Of a stretch of DNA of 52,536 nucleotides, positions 28,359-37,401 are shown piece by piece; positions within the stretch are counted from its first letter, which is position 1, and every line of letters starts with the position of its first letter. A model generated the notes under the pieces. It saw nothing but the letters and a program-made list of their open reading frames with translations. It was not told the origin of the DNA and ran no database searches. Made by a program: the position numbers and the translations under genes. The stretch is from Bryobacterales bacterium (GTDB lineage: Bacteria > Acidobacteriota > Terriglobia > Bryobacterales > Bryobacteraceae). The DNA is taken from the NCBI GenBank assembly GCA_020847975.1, contig JADLBD010000165.1:1-52536 (forward strand). The letters run 5' to 3'.

Positions 28359-28844
28359 TTAGGAACGGGAGAGTGCCGTCCTGATCCGGGCGAGGTGATG
28401 GTAACTGTGCCGCACCGCATGATCCTCGAGCAGGAACTGGCAGGTAAGCGGAGCTTCACTGTTGAGCGACACCGGCGCCGCGCGGTCCAATTCTTCATCG
28501 CTGAGAGCTCGAATTGCCGCGGCGGCGGTGGCGCTGTTGGTTGCCAGCAATGCGAGCGCGGCTTCCTTCGTGACGCCGTCATTCGCTTTCGCGTGGTCGT
28601 GGTTCATGGCATTGATGACATCCCAAGTGACACCGCTGATGGGCTGGCCGGCAGCGAGTAAACCCGCGAGTTGGATTTCAATGGGGTACACGCTGGCAAC
28701 ATGATGCACCACCACGCCGATTTTCCGGCCATCCTTGGGAAGCGGCATCCGCCACTCCGCGTCGGACAGCGTCTGGGCAAAGGCTGCTAATGCCGCCGCG
28801 CCTGCCTCGAGACGCGCGGCGAGGGCTTCTGATCTGTGATTCAT
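28359..28844 (-). CDS. DinB-like metal-binding four-helix protein
   Basis: 161-residue cytoplasmic protein of the DinB/DUF664-like helical bundle type. ATG 28844 has a GAGGAAG ribosome-binding site; a 12-codon longer frame overlaps the upstream gene and is less likely. Candidate metal ligands are the His pair in GVVVHHVASVYPIE (about 52-53) and the C-terminal HAVRHSYHHLARIR (about 145-150). The helix in between includes NAMNHDHAKAN. Members include bacillithiol/mycothiol S-transferases and damage-inducible proteins, but the substrate here is unknown. It follows the methyltransferase gene by 28 bases and is almost certainly co-transcribed with it, so an accessory role in the same (unknown) pathway is inferred. 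Confidence 0.75.
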   Translation of the reverse strand: MNHRSEALAARLEAGAAALAAFAQTLSDAEWRMPLPKDGRKIGVVVHHVASVYPIEIQLAGLLAAGQPISGVTWDVINAMNHDHAKANDGVTKEAALALLATNSATAAAAIRALSDEELDRAAPVSLNSEAPLTCQFLLEDHAVRHSYHHLARIRTALSRS

Positions 28845-28872
28845 ATTTGCTTCCTCGTTTTCCTTGAATTTC

Positions 28873-29682
28873 TTAAACATGAACCGTCACTCGGACGAAG
28901 GCCGCCGGTATCGACGTCCCGCCATTGCCGCTCTCGTTGTGCGCTTCGGCCAGTTCCAAAAGCTGGTTGTGCAGTTCCTCTGATCTCCCGCTCTTTTCAG
29001 CCGCCTCGTAAGCATTCATGGTGGGCCCATAGAATCGACGAAAAGAATCGATGAAGCGCGCCGGACTGCCGGATGAGTGGAAGTGGTAGGTGTCCCTGGC
29101 TATGGAGATTTTCTCCTTAGGGACCCCGGCGCTTGCAAAGCGTTCCGTGATGTGAGAATCCACCCCCCACGTCATCGGACTGACGAAGCCCTCCGGCGGC
29201 GGAGGTTGGAACGATGAACTGATGCTCAGCAACCGGGACACGAAGGTGGGATCGTTGGGAATCCAGTTGCCCATCACAATGCGGCCCCCAGGCTTCGTAA
29301 CCCGAACCATCTCCTTCGCCACGTCGAAGGGCTTGGGGGCGAACATGGCTCCGAATACCGAGAGAGTCAAGTCAAACGAATGGTCTTCAACACCTTCCAG
29401 GTTGCATGCGTCACCCTCCTGAAACCTGAGTTGATGCAGGCCTGCCTCAGCCGCACGTTTCCTCCCCGCGGCCACAAGGTTTCCGGCAATATCAATTCCA
29501 GTCACTTCAGCCCCTTGATGGGCAAGGGGAACCGCTGTCGTGCCGTCTCCGCAGCCGAGATCCAAGGCCCGCAGCGGGCTCGTGATCCCGAGGGATTTCA
29601 CCACCGCTTCTCCCGATTGACGCATGTACGCGGCAATCCGTGTAAAGTCTCCTTTTTCCCATAACGCCTTGTTTGGGTTCAT
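28873..29682 (-). CDS. Class I SAM-dependent methyltransferase
   Basis: 269-residue Rossmann-fold methyltransferase with motif I ALDLGCGDGTTAVPLA (about 40-55), the acidic end of strand 2 in VTGIDIAGNLV, the motif II region GDACNLEGVEDHSFD, and a post-motif strand RVTKPGGRIVMGNW. This is the UbiE/YafE-like Methyltransf_11/25 group. The substrate cannot be told. The start at ATG 29682 has a GAGGAG ribosome-binding site. It is first in a two-gene unit with the DinB-like gene and is divergent from an AraC-type regulator across 237 bases. That arrangement suggests the regulator controls this unit in response to a small molecule, which the methyltransferase may modify (inference). Confidence 0.88.
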   Translation of the reverse strand: MNPNKALWEKGDFTRIAAYMRQSGEAVVKSLGITSPLRALDLGCGDGTTAVPLAHQGAEVTGIDIAGNLVAAGRKRAAEAGLHQLRFQEGDACNLEGVEDHSFDLTLSVFGAMFAPKPFDVAKEMVRVTKPGGRIVMGNWIPNDPTFVSRLLSISSSFQPPPPEGFVSPMTWGVDSHITERFASAGVPKEKISIARDTYHFHSSGSPARFIDSFRRFYGPTMNAYEAAEKSGRSEELHNQLLELAEAHNESGNGGTSIPAAFVRVTVHV

Positions 29683-29919
29683 AGATAGCTCCTCTTTTCC
29701 TCGACTTTCAAGCTGTCCTCACGGGGAAATTCGATTTACTTGCTGTCTCCGGCTCCCAGATGGCCGGATTGTGAGAGGCCCCCGTCAGGATTACAATTGT
29801 GCAGTGCAGTCTGGGAAATCACCATGCCCGAGCGTCGCGTCGAATTGCCCGAACGGCTCAGGGGATGGAATCGCTTTGCCCGGAGAGCATAGAACATTGC
29901 AGACCGTCCAGGGGGCCGC

Positions 29920-30900
29920 ATGGATGCATTCTCCGAGGTTCTGAGCGGAGTCAAACTAAACGGCGCTTTGTTCTTCAGCGCGGAGTTTTCCGCTCCCTGG
30001 GGTTATGCTGCGCCTACATCGAACGTACTTGCGGCGATGGTGGCTCCGGGAGCGGCTCACGTGATGGCTTACCATCTCGTGATTGAGGGCGGGGCGCTGG
30101 TGCAATTAGCGGATGGGCCGTTTCTCGAACTCGAAGCGGGAGACGTGGTCGTCTTTCCCCAGGGGAACGTGCACTTCATGAGCAGCGGCAAAGAAACAAC
30201 GCCTCCGTTTCCTTCCTACGGGATCACCGGCAAGATCAAAGCGCGTGACTTGACTCCTTTGCGGGCCGGAGGCGGCGGTGAGATGACGCGCTTCGTTTGT
30301 GGCTACATGGCGTGCGATCCGTTCCTCAGCAAGCCGATCCTGACCGGATTGCCCCCTGTTTTCAAGGTGAACATACGGACGGACCGGTCAGGGCAGTGGC
30401 TCGAAACCTCTATACTTCACCTGGTGGAAGAAGCAGCCTCGGGACGAGTGGGCAGCGAGGCAATGCTTGCCAAGCTCTCGGAGGCGTTGTTTGTGGATAC
30501 ACTGCGGCGCTATATAGCCGGTTTGCCCAAAGAGCAGACAGGATGGTTCGGGGGAGTGCGCGACCCTATCGTGGGAAAAAGCCTCGGATTGCTTCACAGC
30601 CGTGTCGCCCATCCATGGACCATCGCGGACCTCGCGGCGGAGGTGGGTATTTCGCGGTCGGCCCTGGTGAAGCGCTTCACCCAATATTTATCCGAGCCGC
30701 CCATGGCGTACCTGACCCGTTGGAGGCTGCAACTGGCCGCGCGATCACTCGAAAGTACGCCGCGGGGCGTGGCGGACATCGCCGCCGGGGTCGGCTACGA
30801 ATCGGAGGCGGCGTTCAACCGGGCGTTCAAGCGGGAGTTCGGTCGGCCGCCGGGCCGGTACCGCGGCGACCATAAGAATTCGTCTGCCGAAAAAGGCTGA
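29920..30900 (+). CDS. AraC-family transcriptional regulator with cupin sensor domain
   Basis: 326-residue regulator. The N-terminal half is a Cupin_6-type sensor barrel (HVMAYHLVIEGGALVQLADG, then LELEAGDVVVFPQGNVH). The C-terminal ~100 residues hold two helix-turn-helix motifs. The first is around ADLAAEVGISRSALVKRF. The second is around DIAAGVGYESEAAFNRAFKR and ends EFGRPPGRYR, as is standard for the family. This branch resembles regulators that control nearby SDR, methyltransferase or detoxification genes. ATG 29920 is chosen for the family-like N-terminus. It is divergent from the methyltransferase/DinB unit, whose shared 237-base region is the likely operator. Confidence 0.9.
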   Translation: MDAFSEVLSGVKLNGALFFSAEFSAPWGYAAPTSNVLAAMVAPGAAHVMAYHLVIEGGALVQLADGPFLELEAGDVVVFPQGNVHFMSSGKETTPPFPSYGITGKIKARDLTPLRAGGGGEMTRFVCGYMACDPFLSKPILTGLPPVFKVNIRTDRSGQWLETSILHLVEEAASGRVGSEAMLAKLSEALFVDTLRRYIAGLPKEQTGWFGGVRDPIVGKSLGLLHSRVAHPWTIADLAAEVGISRSALVKRFTQYLSEPPMAYLTRWRLQLAARSLESTPRGVADIAAGVGYESEAAFNRAFKREFGRPPGRYRGDHKNSSAEKG

Positions 30901-31019
30901 CGAGGCTTCGCTTCAGACCGGCGAGACGTATCCGGGTTCTCGCAGAGCTTACACAAAGCGGGGAAGCCGGCGGGGCCATCATCGTTCAGCCTCCCGAGCA
31001 ACCGGGCCCCGGATCGGCC

Positions 31020-33818
31020 TTACCGGTAGGAGAAGATCATGGCATAGATAATCAGCGCGATCAGAATCAGGCCGATGGTAAGCGCGGTGAAGCCGAACCG
31101 TTTCCAGGCTCTCAACTGCATGGGTTGCGGCTCCGGCATCAGGTAGCTATCCAACTGTCCGCTTTCCACCAGTTGCTGATATTCCCGTGGACGGTCCTGC
31201 TTGAACTCCTCGAGGGGAACGCCGGTGGTGAAGATCACCGTGTCCATCGGGAATTTTTCCGGCCGGAAGTGGGTATTGAAGAAATGCACCACGAAGATGA
31301 AGCTGATGGCGAGCAGTGCTTCATCGCTGTGGATGGTGGTGGCGACATTCACCATCCAGCCCGGGAGAACGCGGGTGAAAATCTCGGGGAACCAAAGCAG
31401 CAATCCGGTGCCGCCGATGACGGCTACGCCCCAGAAGACGGCGAAGTAGTCAAACTTCTCCCAATACGTCCAACGGCCGTATTGCGGACGCTCGCCGCGG
31501 TGAGCGAACCATTTCATGGAGGCGATGAACTCATGCCAGTCGCGGCCATTGAACATCATGCTTTCCGGTCCGAAGATGAACTCGCGCCAGTTCTTGCCGG
31601 AGGCTTTTCGTTTACGGGCCAGGTCGAAGAGGTGGAGCCCGAAGTAAGTAAACGTCACAATGGCGCACAGGCGGTGAATCATGCCTGCGCTCTCGAATCC
31701 CCCGAGGAGGCGCGCCAGCACCTTAGCCCATGGCGCGTAGGAGAATTTGAGGGCCATTCCGGTGATGGCCAAACCGAGGAAGCTCGAGACGACCATCAGG
31801 TGCAGGTTGCGGTCGAAGGTCCGGAACCGGCGCACATATTGTCCTTTTTCCTCGTGGCCGTTCTTGACCGGGCGGAACTCGAGGGAACGCCGCAGCCACA
31901 GCGCGGTGTGCGCCCCGGAAATGACCATCGTGCCCACCAACAAGCCCGTCATTCCCCAGAACGTGTAGAACAGGAACGGGTATTTTTCCGGATCGTGGTG
32001 GGTAGCGTGCGTGAGATAGCCGGCAAACTGGCGATGGGAGCCGGGGTGGCATTTGGCGCACGTGTTGACGATATTCACCCGGCTCAGGTGCGAGCGGGGG
32101 TTGTTCACCGGGAGGATATCGTGCGCGCCGTGGCAGTCGTAACACTTGGCGGTCTTCAGATAGCCGAGCGTGGATACCTTGCCATGGAACGTGTCGAAAT
32201 AGCTTTCGGCAATCTGCTTATGGCAGCGGCCGCACTGGTCCATGATGTGGAGCCGGAAGTTGGAGAGGTCCGTGCGCTGGATGCTGTGCGCGGAGTGGCA
32301 ATCGACGCACTCGGGTAGCTGCTTGCTGGTTTTCGTGACATTCGGGCTGTGCACGCTGGTGTCGAACATCTCGAAGATGCCGCGGTGGCACTGTGAGCAG
32401 GTGGAGGCGACGTTCTTGCGGTTCACGCTCGAGCGGGGATCGCTGGCGGGCAGTTCGTGGTGCGCCGTGTGGCAGTCGACGCAATCGGCAGTGACGGTGA
32501 GTCCGCTTTGCAGGAGTCCCTTGCCGTGGATGCTATCGGCGTAGTGCTCGAGCACGTGATCCTGCTTGCCCTTGTAGCGCAAGGCGGCCTTCGAGCCGGT
32601 GCGGTGGCAGTTGCCGCACAGCGCGGGAATATTTCGGGCATAGGTGGGAGAAGAAGAGTCGTTCTTCCCCAGCGTTCCATGCGGGCTATGGCAGTCGCGG
32701 CAGGTGGGAGCATCGGGGCTGCCCTGCGCCAGCAGGCGGCCGTGCGTGCTTTCGCGGAACTGGGCGACGGGGTCGGCGTGGCAGATGGAGCAATCCACTT
32801 TCTGCGTCATCGAGACGCAAGGGCGCTGGGCCGAAGGCGTGCCGCCGGTGTGGCACTGCACGCAGGCCACGCGGGCATGACGCGAGCGGGCCAGTTCGTT
32901 CTGGTCCACCGCGAGCATGGGGTTTCCTTTAGCTTGCGCGGTGGTCTTCATGCCGGGGTCGCTGTGGCAGCGCTGGCAATCGCGGTCACTCATGCCGAGC
33001 GGGTAGTAGACGCGGCGGACCTTGTGCGGCTCATGGCAATCGACGCAGGCCGGAATGAGGTGCGGTTCCTTCTCCCACAACTCGCCGCGGATTACTTTTC
33101 GATGCACCGTTTCGATCTGCGCGTGGCACCTGGTGCAGGTGTGCGAAATGTTGTTCTTGGCGATGGATGAACGCGGGTCCGTGTGGGGCAGGACGAAGTG
33201 GGAAGTGTGGCAACTGGTGCAAACGGCGGTGACGGTCAATCCGCGCTTGAAGAGCCCTTCACCGTGGATGCTGTCCGTGTAATTGCCGAGAATGTTCGTC
33301 TGCGGAATGCTGCGAGTCAGGCTGACGGGCGTGCCCTCGCGGTGACAGCCGCCGCAGAGTTTGGGGATCTCCATGGTGGAGGTGGGCGAACCCGGCGCCG
33401 ATGGGCGCAATACGTTGTGGGTCCCGTGACAGGATTTGCAGCCCGGAGCAAAGCGGTCACCGCGTGAGGCTGCGCGTCCGTGCAGGCTGGCCTCGTATTG
33501 CGTCTGCTGGTCCGGGTGGCATCCGCCGCAATCCACCTTTTGGAGCTTGTCCTCGTGAGGGAGTTCCTTCTTGGCGAGGTCGGCGTGACAGGCCGTGCAC
33601 TCCTGTCCGGCGTGCGGCGAGGCGCGCAGGGCGGCCGCGTCGAAATTCGGCGGCATCCCCGGTTCCCGGCGCCCGGCGCGGCGGCCGGGGTCGTGACAGC
33701 CCGCGCAAGGCTCGGAGCCGGGTAGCGGCTTCTGCGTTTCGGCAGCCTGCGCAATAGGGACGGCGCCCGCTATCCAGAGAAGTAAGAGTCCACTTTGTCC
33801 AAGGAAACGATGGGTCAC
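31020..33818 (-). CDS. 19-haem cytochrome c fused to a membrane cytochrome b domain
   Basis: 932-residue single polypeptide. After a signal peptide (FLGQSGLLLLWIAGAVPIAQA; GTG start 33818) there are 19 CXXCH haem c sites between residues 38 and 591. Residues 94-290 and 341-535 are colinear copies offset by about 246 residues. Both have the order VDCxxCH, HGR, CxxCH, LCGxCHR, DSIHGxGL, GLTVTA-CxxCH, DPRSS, TCxxCH, CVDCH. From about 612 a membrane domain with about six helices follows. It carries His 673, 715, 729, 830 and 845 in helix-like contexts and the stretch HFRPEKFPMDTVIFTTG, as in formate-dehydrogenase-gamma/cytochrome b561-type subunits. I infer a quinol-linked membrane electron conduit to periplasmic or extracellular acceptors. 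No partner oxidoreductase gene lies beside it. There is no clear ribosome-binding site at the GTG. Confidence 0.9.
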   Translation of the reverse strand: MTHRFLGQSGLLLLWIAGAVPIAQAAETQKPLPGSEPCAGCHDPGRRAGRREPGMPPNFDAAALRASPHAGQECTACHADLAKKELPHEDKLQKVDCGGCHPDQQTQYEASLHGRAASRGDRFAPGCKSCHGTHNVLRPSAPGSPTSTMEIPKLCGGCHREGTPVSLTRSIPQTNILGNYTDSIHGEGLFKRGLTVTAVCTSCHTSHFVLPHTDPRSSIAKNNISHTCTRCHAQIETVHRKVIRGELWEKEPHLIPACVDCHEPHKVRRVYYPLGMSDRDCQRCHSDPGMKTTAQAKGNPMLAVDQNELARSRHARVACVQCHTGGTPSAQRPCVSMTQKVDCSICHADPVAQFRESTHGRLLAQGSPDAPTCRDCHSPHGTLGKNDSSSPTYARNIPALCGNCHRTGSKAALRYKGKQDHVLEHYADSIHGKGLLQSGLTVTADCVDCHTAHHELPASDPRSSVNRKNVASTCSQCHRGIFEMFDTSVHSPNVTKTSKQLPECVDCHSAHSIQRTDLSNFRLHIMDQCGRCHKQIAESYFDTFHGKVSTLGYLKTAKCYDCHGAHDILPVNNPRSHLSRVNIVNTCAKCHPGSHRQFAGYLTHATHHDPEKYPFLFYTFWGMTGLLVGTMVISGAHTALWLRRSLEFRPVKNGHEEKGQYVRRFRTFDRNLHLMVVSSFLGLAITGMALKFSYAPWAKVLARLLGGFESAGMIHRLCAIVTFTYFGLHLFDLARKRKASGKNWREFIFGPESMMFNGRDWHEFIASMKWFAHRGERPQYGRWTYWEKFDYFAVFWGVAVIGGTGLLLWFPEIFTRVLPGWMVNVATTIHSDEALLAISFIFVVHFFNTHFRPEKFPMDTVIFTTGVPLEEFKQDRPREYQQLVESGQLDSYLMPEPQPMQLRAWKRFGFTALTIGLILIALIIYAMIFSYR

Positions 33819-34500
33819 GGTTGCGATCCAGAAGGGGATGGAGCCGCGGCATCGAACGCGGGTGGGCGTAGGGCGCCGGGTGGCGGGGAGGTTCGGGGTT
33901 TACCCGTAGCGTCAGAAAGGAAGATCAGGACGCCTGCCGGGAGGGAAAAGAGATTGGAGGAATGGAGAGAAGATTCGAATAGCGGGAAGGTCTCTTCACG
34001 AAAGAAGAAAATCCGCACCGGTTTACCTCCTCTCTATACGAGGTGGAGGGACCCAGCACGCCTCCTCTCTGACTTCGGTGATTCCTAGTGAGCCGCTGAG
34101 AGACGGATCAAGCTACAGACCAAAATACGGCGACATCACGCGAAAGCCAAGAGACTTACTAATTCTTGACCTAACTATCCTCATTTTGCATCCACACAGG
34201 AGGCGGAGTCAATGAACTTGTTGCGTAGTCAGATTGCGGCGGATAGGAGTGGCCGGCGGCCTCATTCCGCAATCGGTGGATTCCCTGCTCCGCCGCGCGG
34301 AAGAGCATCCAGGACACCCCTCGATCCGTGCGGCATCCTGCCGGTGGGAAGTTCCGAGGCGTCCTGAGGGAAGGCTGATGCTCCGTGTGGCATGCGGCAC
34401 GCGAATCGCCGGCCCCGGAAGCCTGCAAGGAGTTCTTCGCTTTGCCGAACGCAGAGGAGGAAGCGCCGGCTATCGTTGGCGCGATCTTTGCGGTTGAACA
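33819..34500. other. 682-base region without a convincing gene
   Basis: It lies upstream of the multihaem cytochrome (minus) and downstream of a minus-strand DUF362 gene, so it must hold the cytochrome promoter. Visible structures are a CCTCC-rich pair of direct repeats (about 34027-34072) and, at about 34327-34402, two imperfect copies of a GTGxGGCATxCxGC segment about 65 bases apart. No open frame has protein-like composition. No tRNA or transposase trace was seen. Confidence 0.45.
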
Positions 34501-35676
34501 TCACGCTGCCGTGCCAGGTTTCTGAAACGCGGCCTTTACGTCATCAATTTCGACGCCGCGCGTCCAGATGGAATAGGCGTCATCGGTTCCATAGCCGCGC
34601 CGGACGGCGAGTTCGAGATGGCGGATGGCGTCCGGCTCGAAGCCCATCACGGCCGCGCCCACGGTATCTACCGCAAGCGCGCTCGTGCCGGCGATGATTA
34701 CATTATGGCGGCGCATGCGCGTGGCGCCGGGTGTGGATGGATCGGATTCGGCGGCGAAAGAGCCTCCGGCAATCGCGTAGCCGGCCGGGTGGAAAGAGAA
34801 AAGATCCAGCGCTACCTCGCCCGGCTCCCCGAGCGCGGAGAGCCCGTTCCTGGGATAGCCGTAGTGGGCAGCGGGCGCGAACCCAAGATAGTTGAGGAAG
34901 GACAGGGCAACTCCGCTGCCGCCCATCGTGGCGAGCGGGGCAATGGAGATGACCTTATCGCATTCCCGGAGCACGCGAGGGATGAAATACATCCCCTCCG
35001 GGTTCCGGCTTGCCAGGACGCGCCCTTCCACGGGCATCCGCAGTGACGGAGCATCATTCAGGTCCAGCAGTTCGAAGCGTAATTGGGGATGCTTCCGGGA
35101 GAGGGCTTCGACAAGAGACCGGTAGCTGAGGCCGTCAAACTGGTTGTCCCATGTGGTATCCCAAAGCGATGCAGTGCCGGCGGGGCGGCACGGCGCGCCT
35201 TCAGCGATGGTGAAGCGGCGTCCGAGGCCGCTGGCGGCAAGGTAGCCAAGCACGCCTGCCACCAGCCGGGGATCGGTGACCGAACCGGGATGAAACGGCT
35301 GACTGCCGCCCGGACAGTTGCGGATGCTGATTTTGATGAGGACCCAGTCATCGCGGCCGATGACAGTTGCCAGACCGCCCCGCCGGCCCCCGCCGAGTTC
35401 GACGGCGAGTTGAAGCATATCGTCGATCTGGTCCGCGGACAAAGGCTGCGTCAGAGGCGCAGGCCGGGCCAGCGGGCGGATCCTTCGGCCGTCGCTCTCG
35501 ACACCTCCGGTGAATGTTGAGGGAATCAGGCCGATGCGCGGGACTGTGTCGCGGCTGGCGGCGGCGGTCATCCACTCGCGGGGCTTGTTCCCGGGCGGGC
35601 GGGTCTGCGATGCCTGGGGCTGCCCGAGAGCAGTCTGCGCCCGCCATGGGATCAATAATAGATCGCGTCTGTGCAT
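34501..35676 (-). CDS. DUF362 domain protein (paralogue 1)
   Basis: 391-residue protein beginning HRRDLLLIPWRAQTALGQ at ATG 35676, possibly a degenerate Tat-type signal (RR then hydrophobic residues). The DUF362 frame is recognisable: RIGLIPSTFTGG at the start, DWVLIKISIRN where family members have 'VxIKPN', TIAEGAP, a central CDKVISIAPLATMGGSGVALSF, a NYLGFAPAAHYGYP block, then DLFSFHPAGYAIAGG and VIIAGTSALAVDTVGAAVMGF. It has no 4Fe-4S cysteines, unlike ferredoxin-type DUF362 proteins. It is divergent from a clear paralogue across only 61 bases. The 'KPN' signature is changed to 'KIS', so its function may differ from that of the partner. The biochemical role of these proteins is unknown. 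Confidence 0.75.
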   Translation of the reverse strand: MHRRDLLLIPWRAQTALGQPQASQTRPPGNKPREWMTAAASRDTVPRIGLIPSTFTGGVESDGRRIRPLARPAPLTQPLSADQIDDMLQLAVELGGGRRGGLATVIGRDDWVLIKISIRNCPGGSQPFHPGSVTDPRLVAGVLGYLAASGLGRRFTIAEGAPCRPAGTASLWDTTWDNQFDGLSYRSLVEALSRKHPQLRFELLDLNDAPSLRMPVEGRVLASRNPEGMYFIPRVLRECDKVISIAPLATMGGSGVALSFLNYLGFAPAAHYGYPRNGLSALGEPGEVALDLFSFHPAGYAIAGGSFAAESDPSTPGATRMRRHNVIIAGTSALAVDTVGAAVMGFEPDAIRHLELAVRRGYGTDDAYSIWTRGVEIDDVKAAFQKPGTAA

Positions 35677-35727
35677 CTTGCTTCTTCCGTCTTCGATTGT
35701 AGATCCGGTTTCGTTGAAAGCGGTGTA

Positions 35728-35733
35728 TATATT
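35728..35733 (+). promoter_or_regulatory. Candidate -10 element of DUF362 paralogue 2
   Basis: TATATT ends 4 bases before the ATG at 35738, and no ribosome-binding site lies between them. This fits a leaderless or near-leaderless mRNA. The 61-base gap to the divergent paralogue makes overlapping promoters likely. Confidence 0.35.
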
Positions 35734-35737
35734 GTCT

Positions 35738-37348
35738 ATGAACTCCATTGGCCGCAGGCAAATGATGCTCGCCGCCGCGGGAGCCGCGTTTGCGCCTCCA
35801 TCCACGTTCGGCGCTTCGGCGCGGACGCGCATCGGCTTGATCCCGGCCACGTACAACCGGCTGCAGCGTCCGAGTTCCCTGGACGATCCGCTCGATTATG
35901 AACGCGTGCGCGACATGGTGTGGACGGCGATCCGGCTGGGCGCTCCACGCGCCGGGAGCCTGGAGAAAAAGATCCGGCCCGGCTCCTGGGTGGTGATCAA
36001 GCCGAACATTGTGGGCCTGCGCGGCCGCGAGTCGTATCGCACCGGCGATATTACGGATTTCCGCGTGATGCGGGCTGTCTTCGAGTACGTCGCCCGGTTT
36101 TCGAAAGCCGGCCGGATTACGCTGGCCGAAGGCGGCAGTTACCGCCGGCTCACCGACCCGGCCAAGGACAACATTGTCTACCAGGACGGAGTGCGCCGCG
36201 ATGCGATGACATTCGATTGGGGCACGGAAGAGTTCCCGGGGTTGGGTGGGTCCTTCGGGGACATGCTCGGCGAATTCCGGAAGCAGTTTTCCGGGCGCGC
36301 ATTTGATTATGTGGATCTCAGCTATGACGGGGTGCGGGACGGCGGAAAGCTCCGGCGTGTGGAAGTCCCCAAGGCTGCCAATGGTGTTGGGGCGTTCGGA
36401 GCGAGGCCCGACTATTACGTCACCAACACGATCCTCAACTGCGACTTTCTCATCACTGTGCCGGTGATGAAGTGCCACATGCAGAGCGGGATCACCTGTT
36501 GTTTAAAGAACTACGTGGGCACTGCTCCGAGGGAAGCCTATGCGGTGGCGGGGGGCTTCAGCAATACGCGGCTGCATTCGGAACACTCGGTGGATAACCG
36601 GATTGATCCGTTCATTGTGGACCTCGCGTCGTTTCATCCGCCGGATTACGCGGTGGTGGACGGGCTCCGCGGATTGCAATACCAGGAGCATAACTGCGGG
36701 GTGGAGGATCAGTTGGTGCGGAGCAACCTGGTGATGGCCGGCGAAGACCCGGTGGCGATTGATTCGCTGGCGGCGCACCTATTGGGATTCAATCCGTGGG
36801 ACATCGAGTACTTGCACATGGCGGCGAAGCGGGAGATGGGGACCCGCGATTTGTCGCTGGTGGATGTGAACGGCGGCGATCCGGGCGCGTTGCGGCGGCG
36901 GTGGGCGAAGCCCAAATCCTGGTACGGGCGCGGGAACCGGCTGTGGAGGGTGACGGATCAACCCAGTGCCCCTGTCGAGAGTTGGAAGCCGTGGGAGAGC
37001 GCAACCGACACGCTGCCATTCGACCGCTGGAGCGGGAAGCCCGTGATGCCCGGAAGCCGTTTCGGCGCGGCCACGCGCATCCGCTCGCAGGGATACAGGA
37101 AAGCGTTCCTCTGGATTGGCGCGAGCGGGCGTTTTGCCGCGCACCTCAACGGGAGGCTGGTGATGTCGGAAGAGGTGAGAACGCGCTACCGGCACGGCCA
37201 GTTTCAGCAGGCAGTGGAATTGCGACCGGGGTTGAATGAACTGGTGGTGCGCGTGGAGGCGCTGGAGGCGGCGCCGAAGCTCAGCGCGTACCTGGCGGGC
37301 CCGCGGAATGACGGCGATACGGTGGATGGGATCGAGTGGCTGGGGTAG
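35738..37348 (+). CDS. Tat-exported DUF362 domain protein (paralogue 2) with C-terminal beta domain
   Basis: 536 residues from ATG 35738. The N-terminus is a Tat-like signal (SIGRRQMMLAAAGAAFAPP). DUF362 core: RIGLIPATYN, SWVVIKPNIVG (the conserved KPN), ITLAEGGSYR, CDFLITVPVMKCHMQSGITC then CLKNYVG, DLASFHPPDYAVVDGL, VMAGEDPVAIDSLAAHLLGF. Several Cys (CHM, TCC, HNC) are present but not in a ferredoxin spacing. The last ~110 residues (from about 425) form an extra beta-rich segment with FLWIGASGRFAAHLNGRLV and ELRPGLNELVVRVEAL, resembling the jelly-roll modules on glycoside hydrolases. That combination suggests an extracellular or periplasmic role on carbohydrates (inference). Longer frames start upstream, but those residues are antisense to the divergent paralogue. 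Confidence 0.78.
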   Translation: MNSIGRRQMMLAAAGAAFAPPSTFGASARTRIGLIPATYNRLQRPSSLDDPLDYERVRDMVWTAIRLGAPRAGSLEKKIRPGSWVVIKPNIVGLRGRESYRTGDITDFRVMRAVFEYVARFSKAGRITLAEGGSYRRLTDPAKDNIVYQDGVRRDAMTFDWGTEEFPGLGGSFGDMLGEFRKQFSGRAFDYVDLSYDGVRDGGKLRRVEVPKAANGVGAFGARPDYYVTNTILNCDFLITVPVMKCHMQSGITCCLKNYVGTAPREAYAVAGGFSNTRLHSEHSVDNRIDPFIVDLASFHPPDYAVVDGLRGLQYQEHNCGVEDQLVRSNLVMAGEDPVAIDSLAAHLLGFNPWDIEYLHMAAKREMGTRDLSLVDVNGGDPGALRRRWAKPKSWYGRGNRLWRVTDQPSAPVESWKPWESATDTLPFDRWSGKPVMPGSRFGAATRIRSQGYRKAFLWIGASGRFAAHLNGRLVMSEEVRTRYRHGQFQQAVELRPGLNELVVRVEALEAAPKLSAYLAGPRNDGDTVDGIEWLG

Positions 37349-37401
37349 CCTGAGCAGCGGGTGGCGTTCCAAGGGCTGGAGGATCGACGCGGAAGCCCGC
37401 G

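Noticed and set aside
34262..34504. 80-codon minus-strand frame upstream of the cytochrome gene
   Set aside because: The peptide is built from two imperfect DNA repeats (RMPHG twice), has no family resemblance and lacks a ribosome-binding site. It is treated as repeat DNA.
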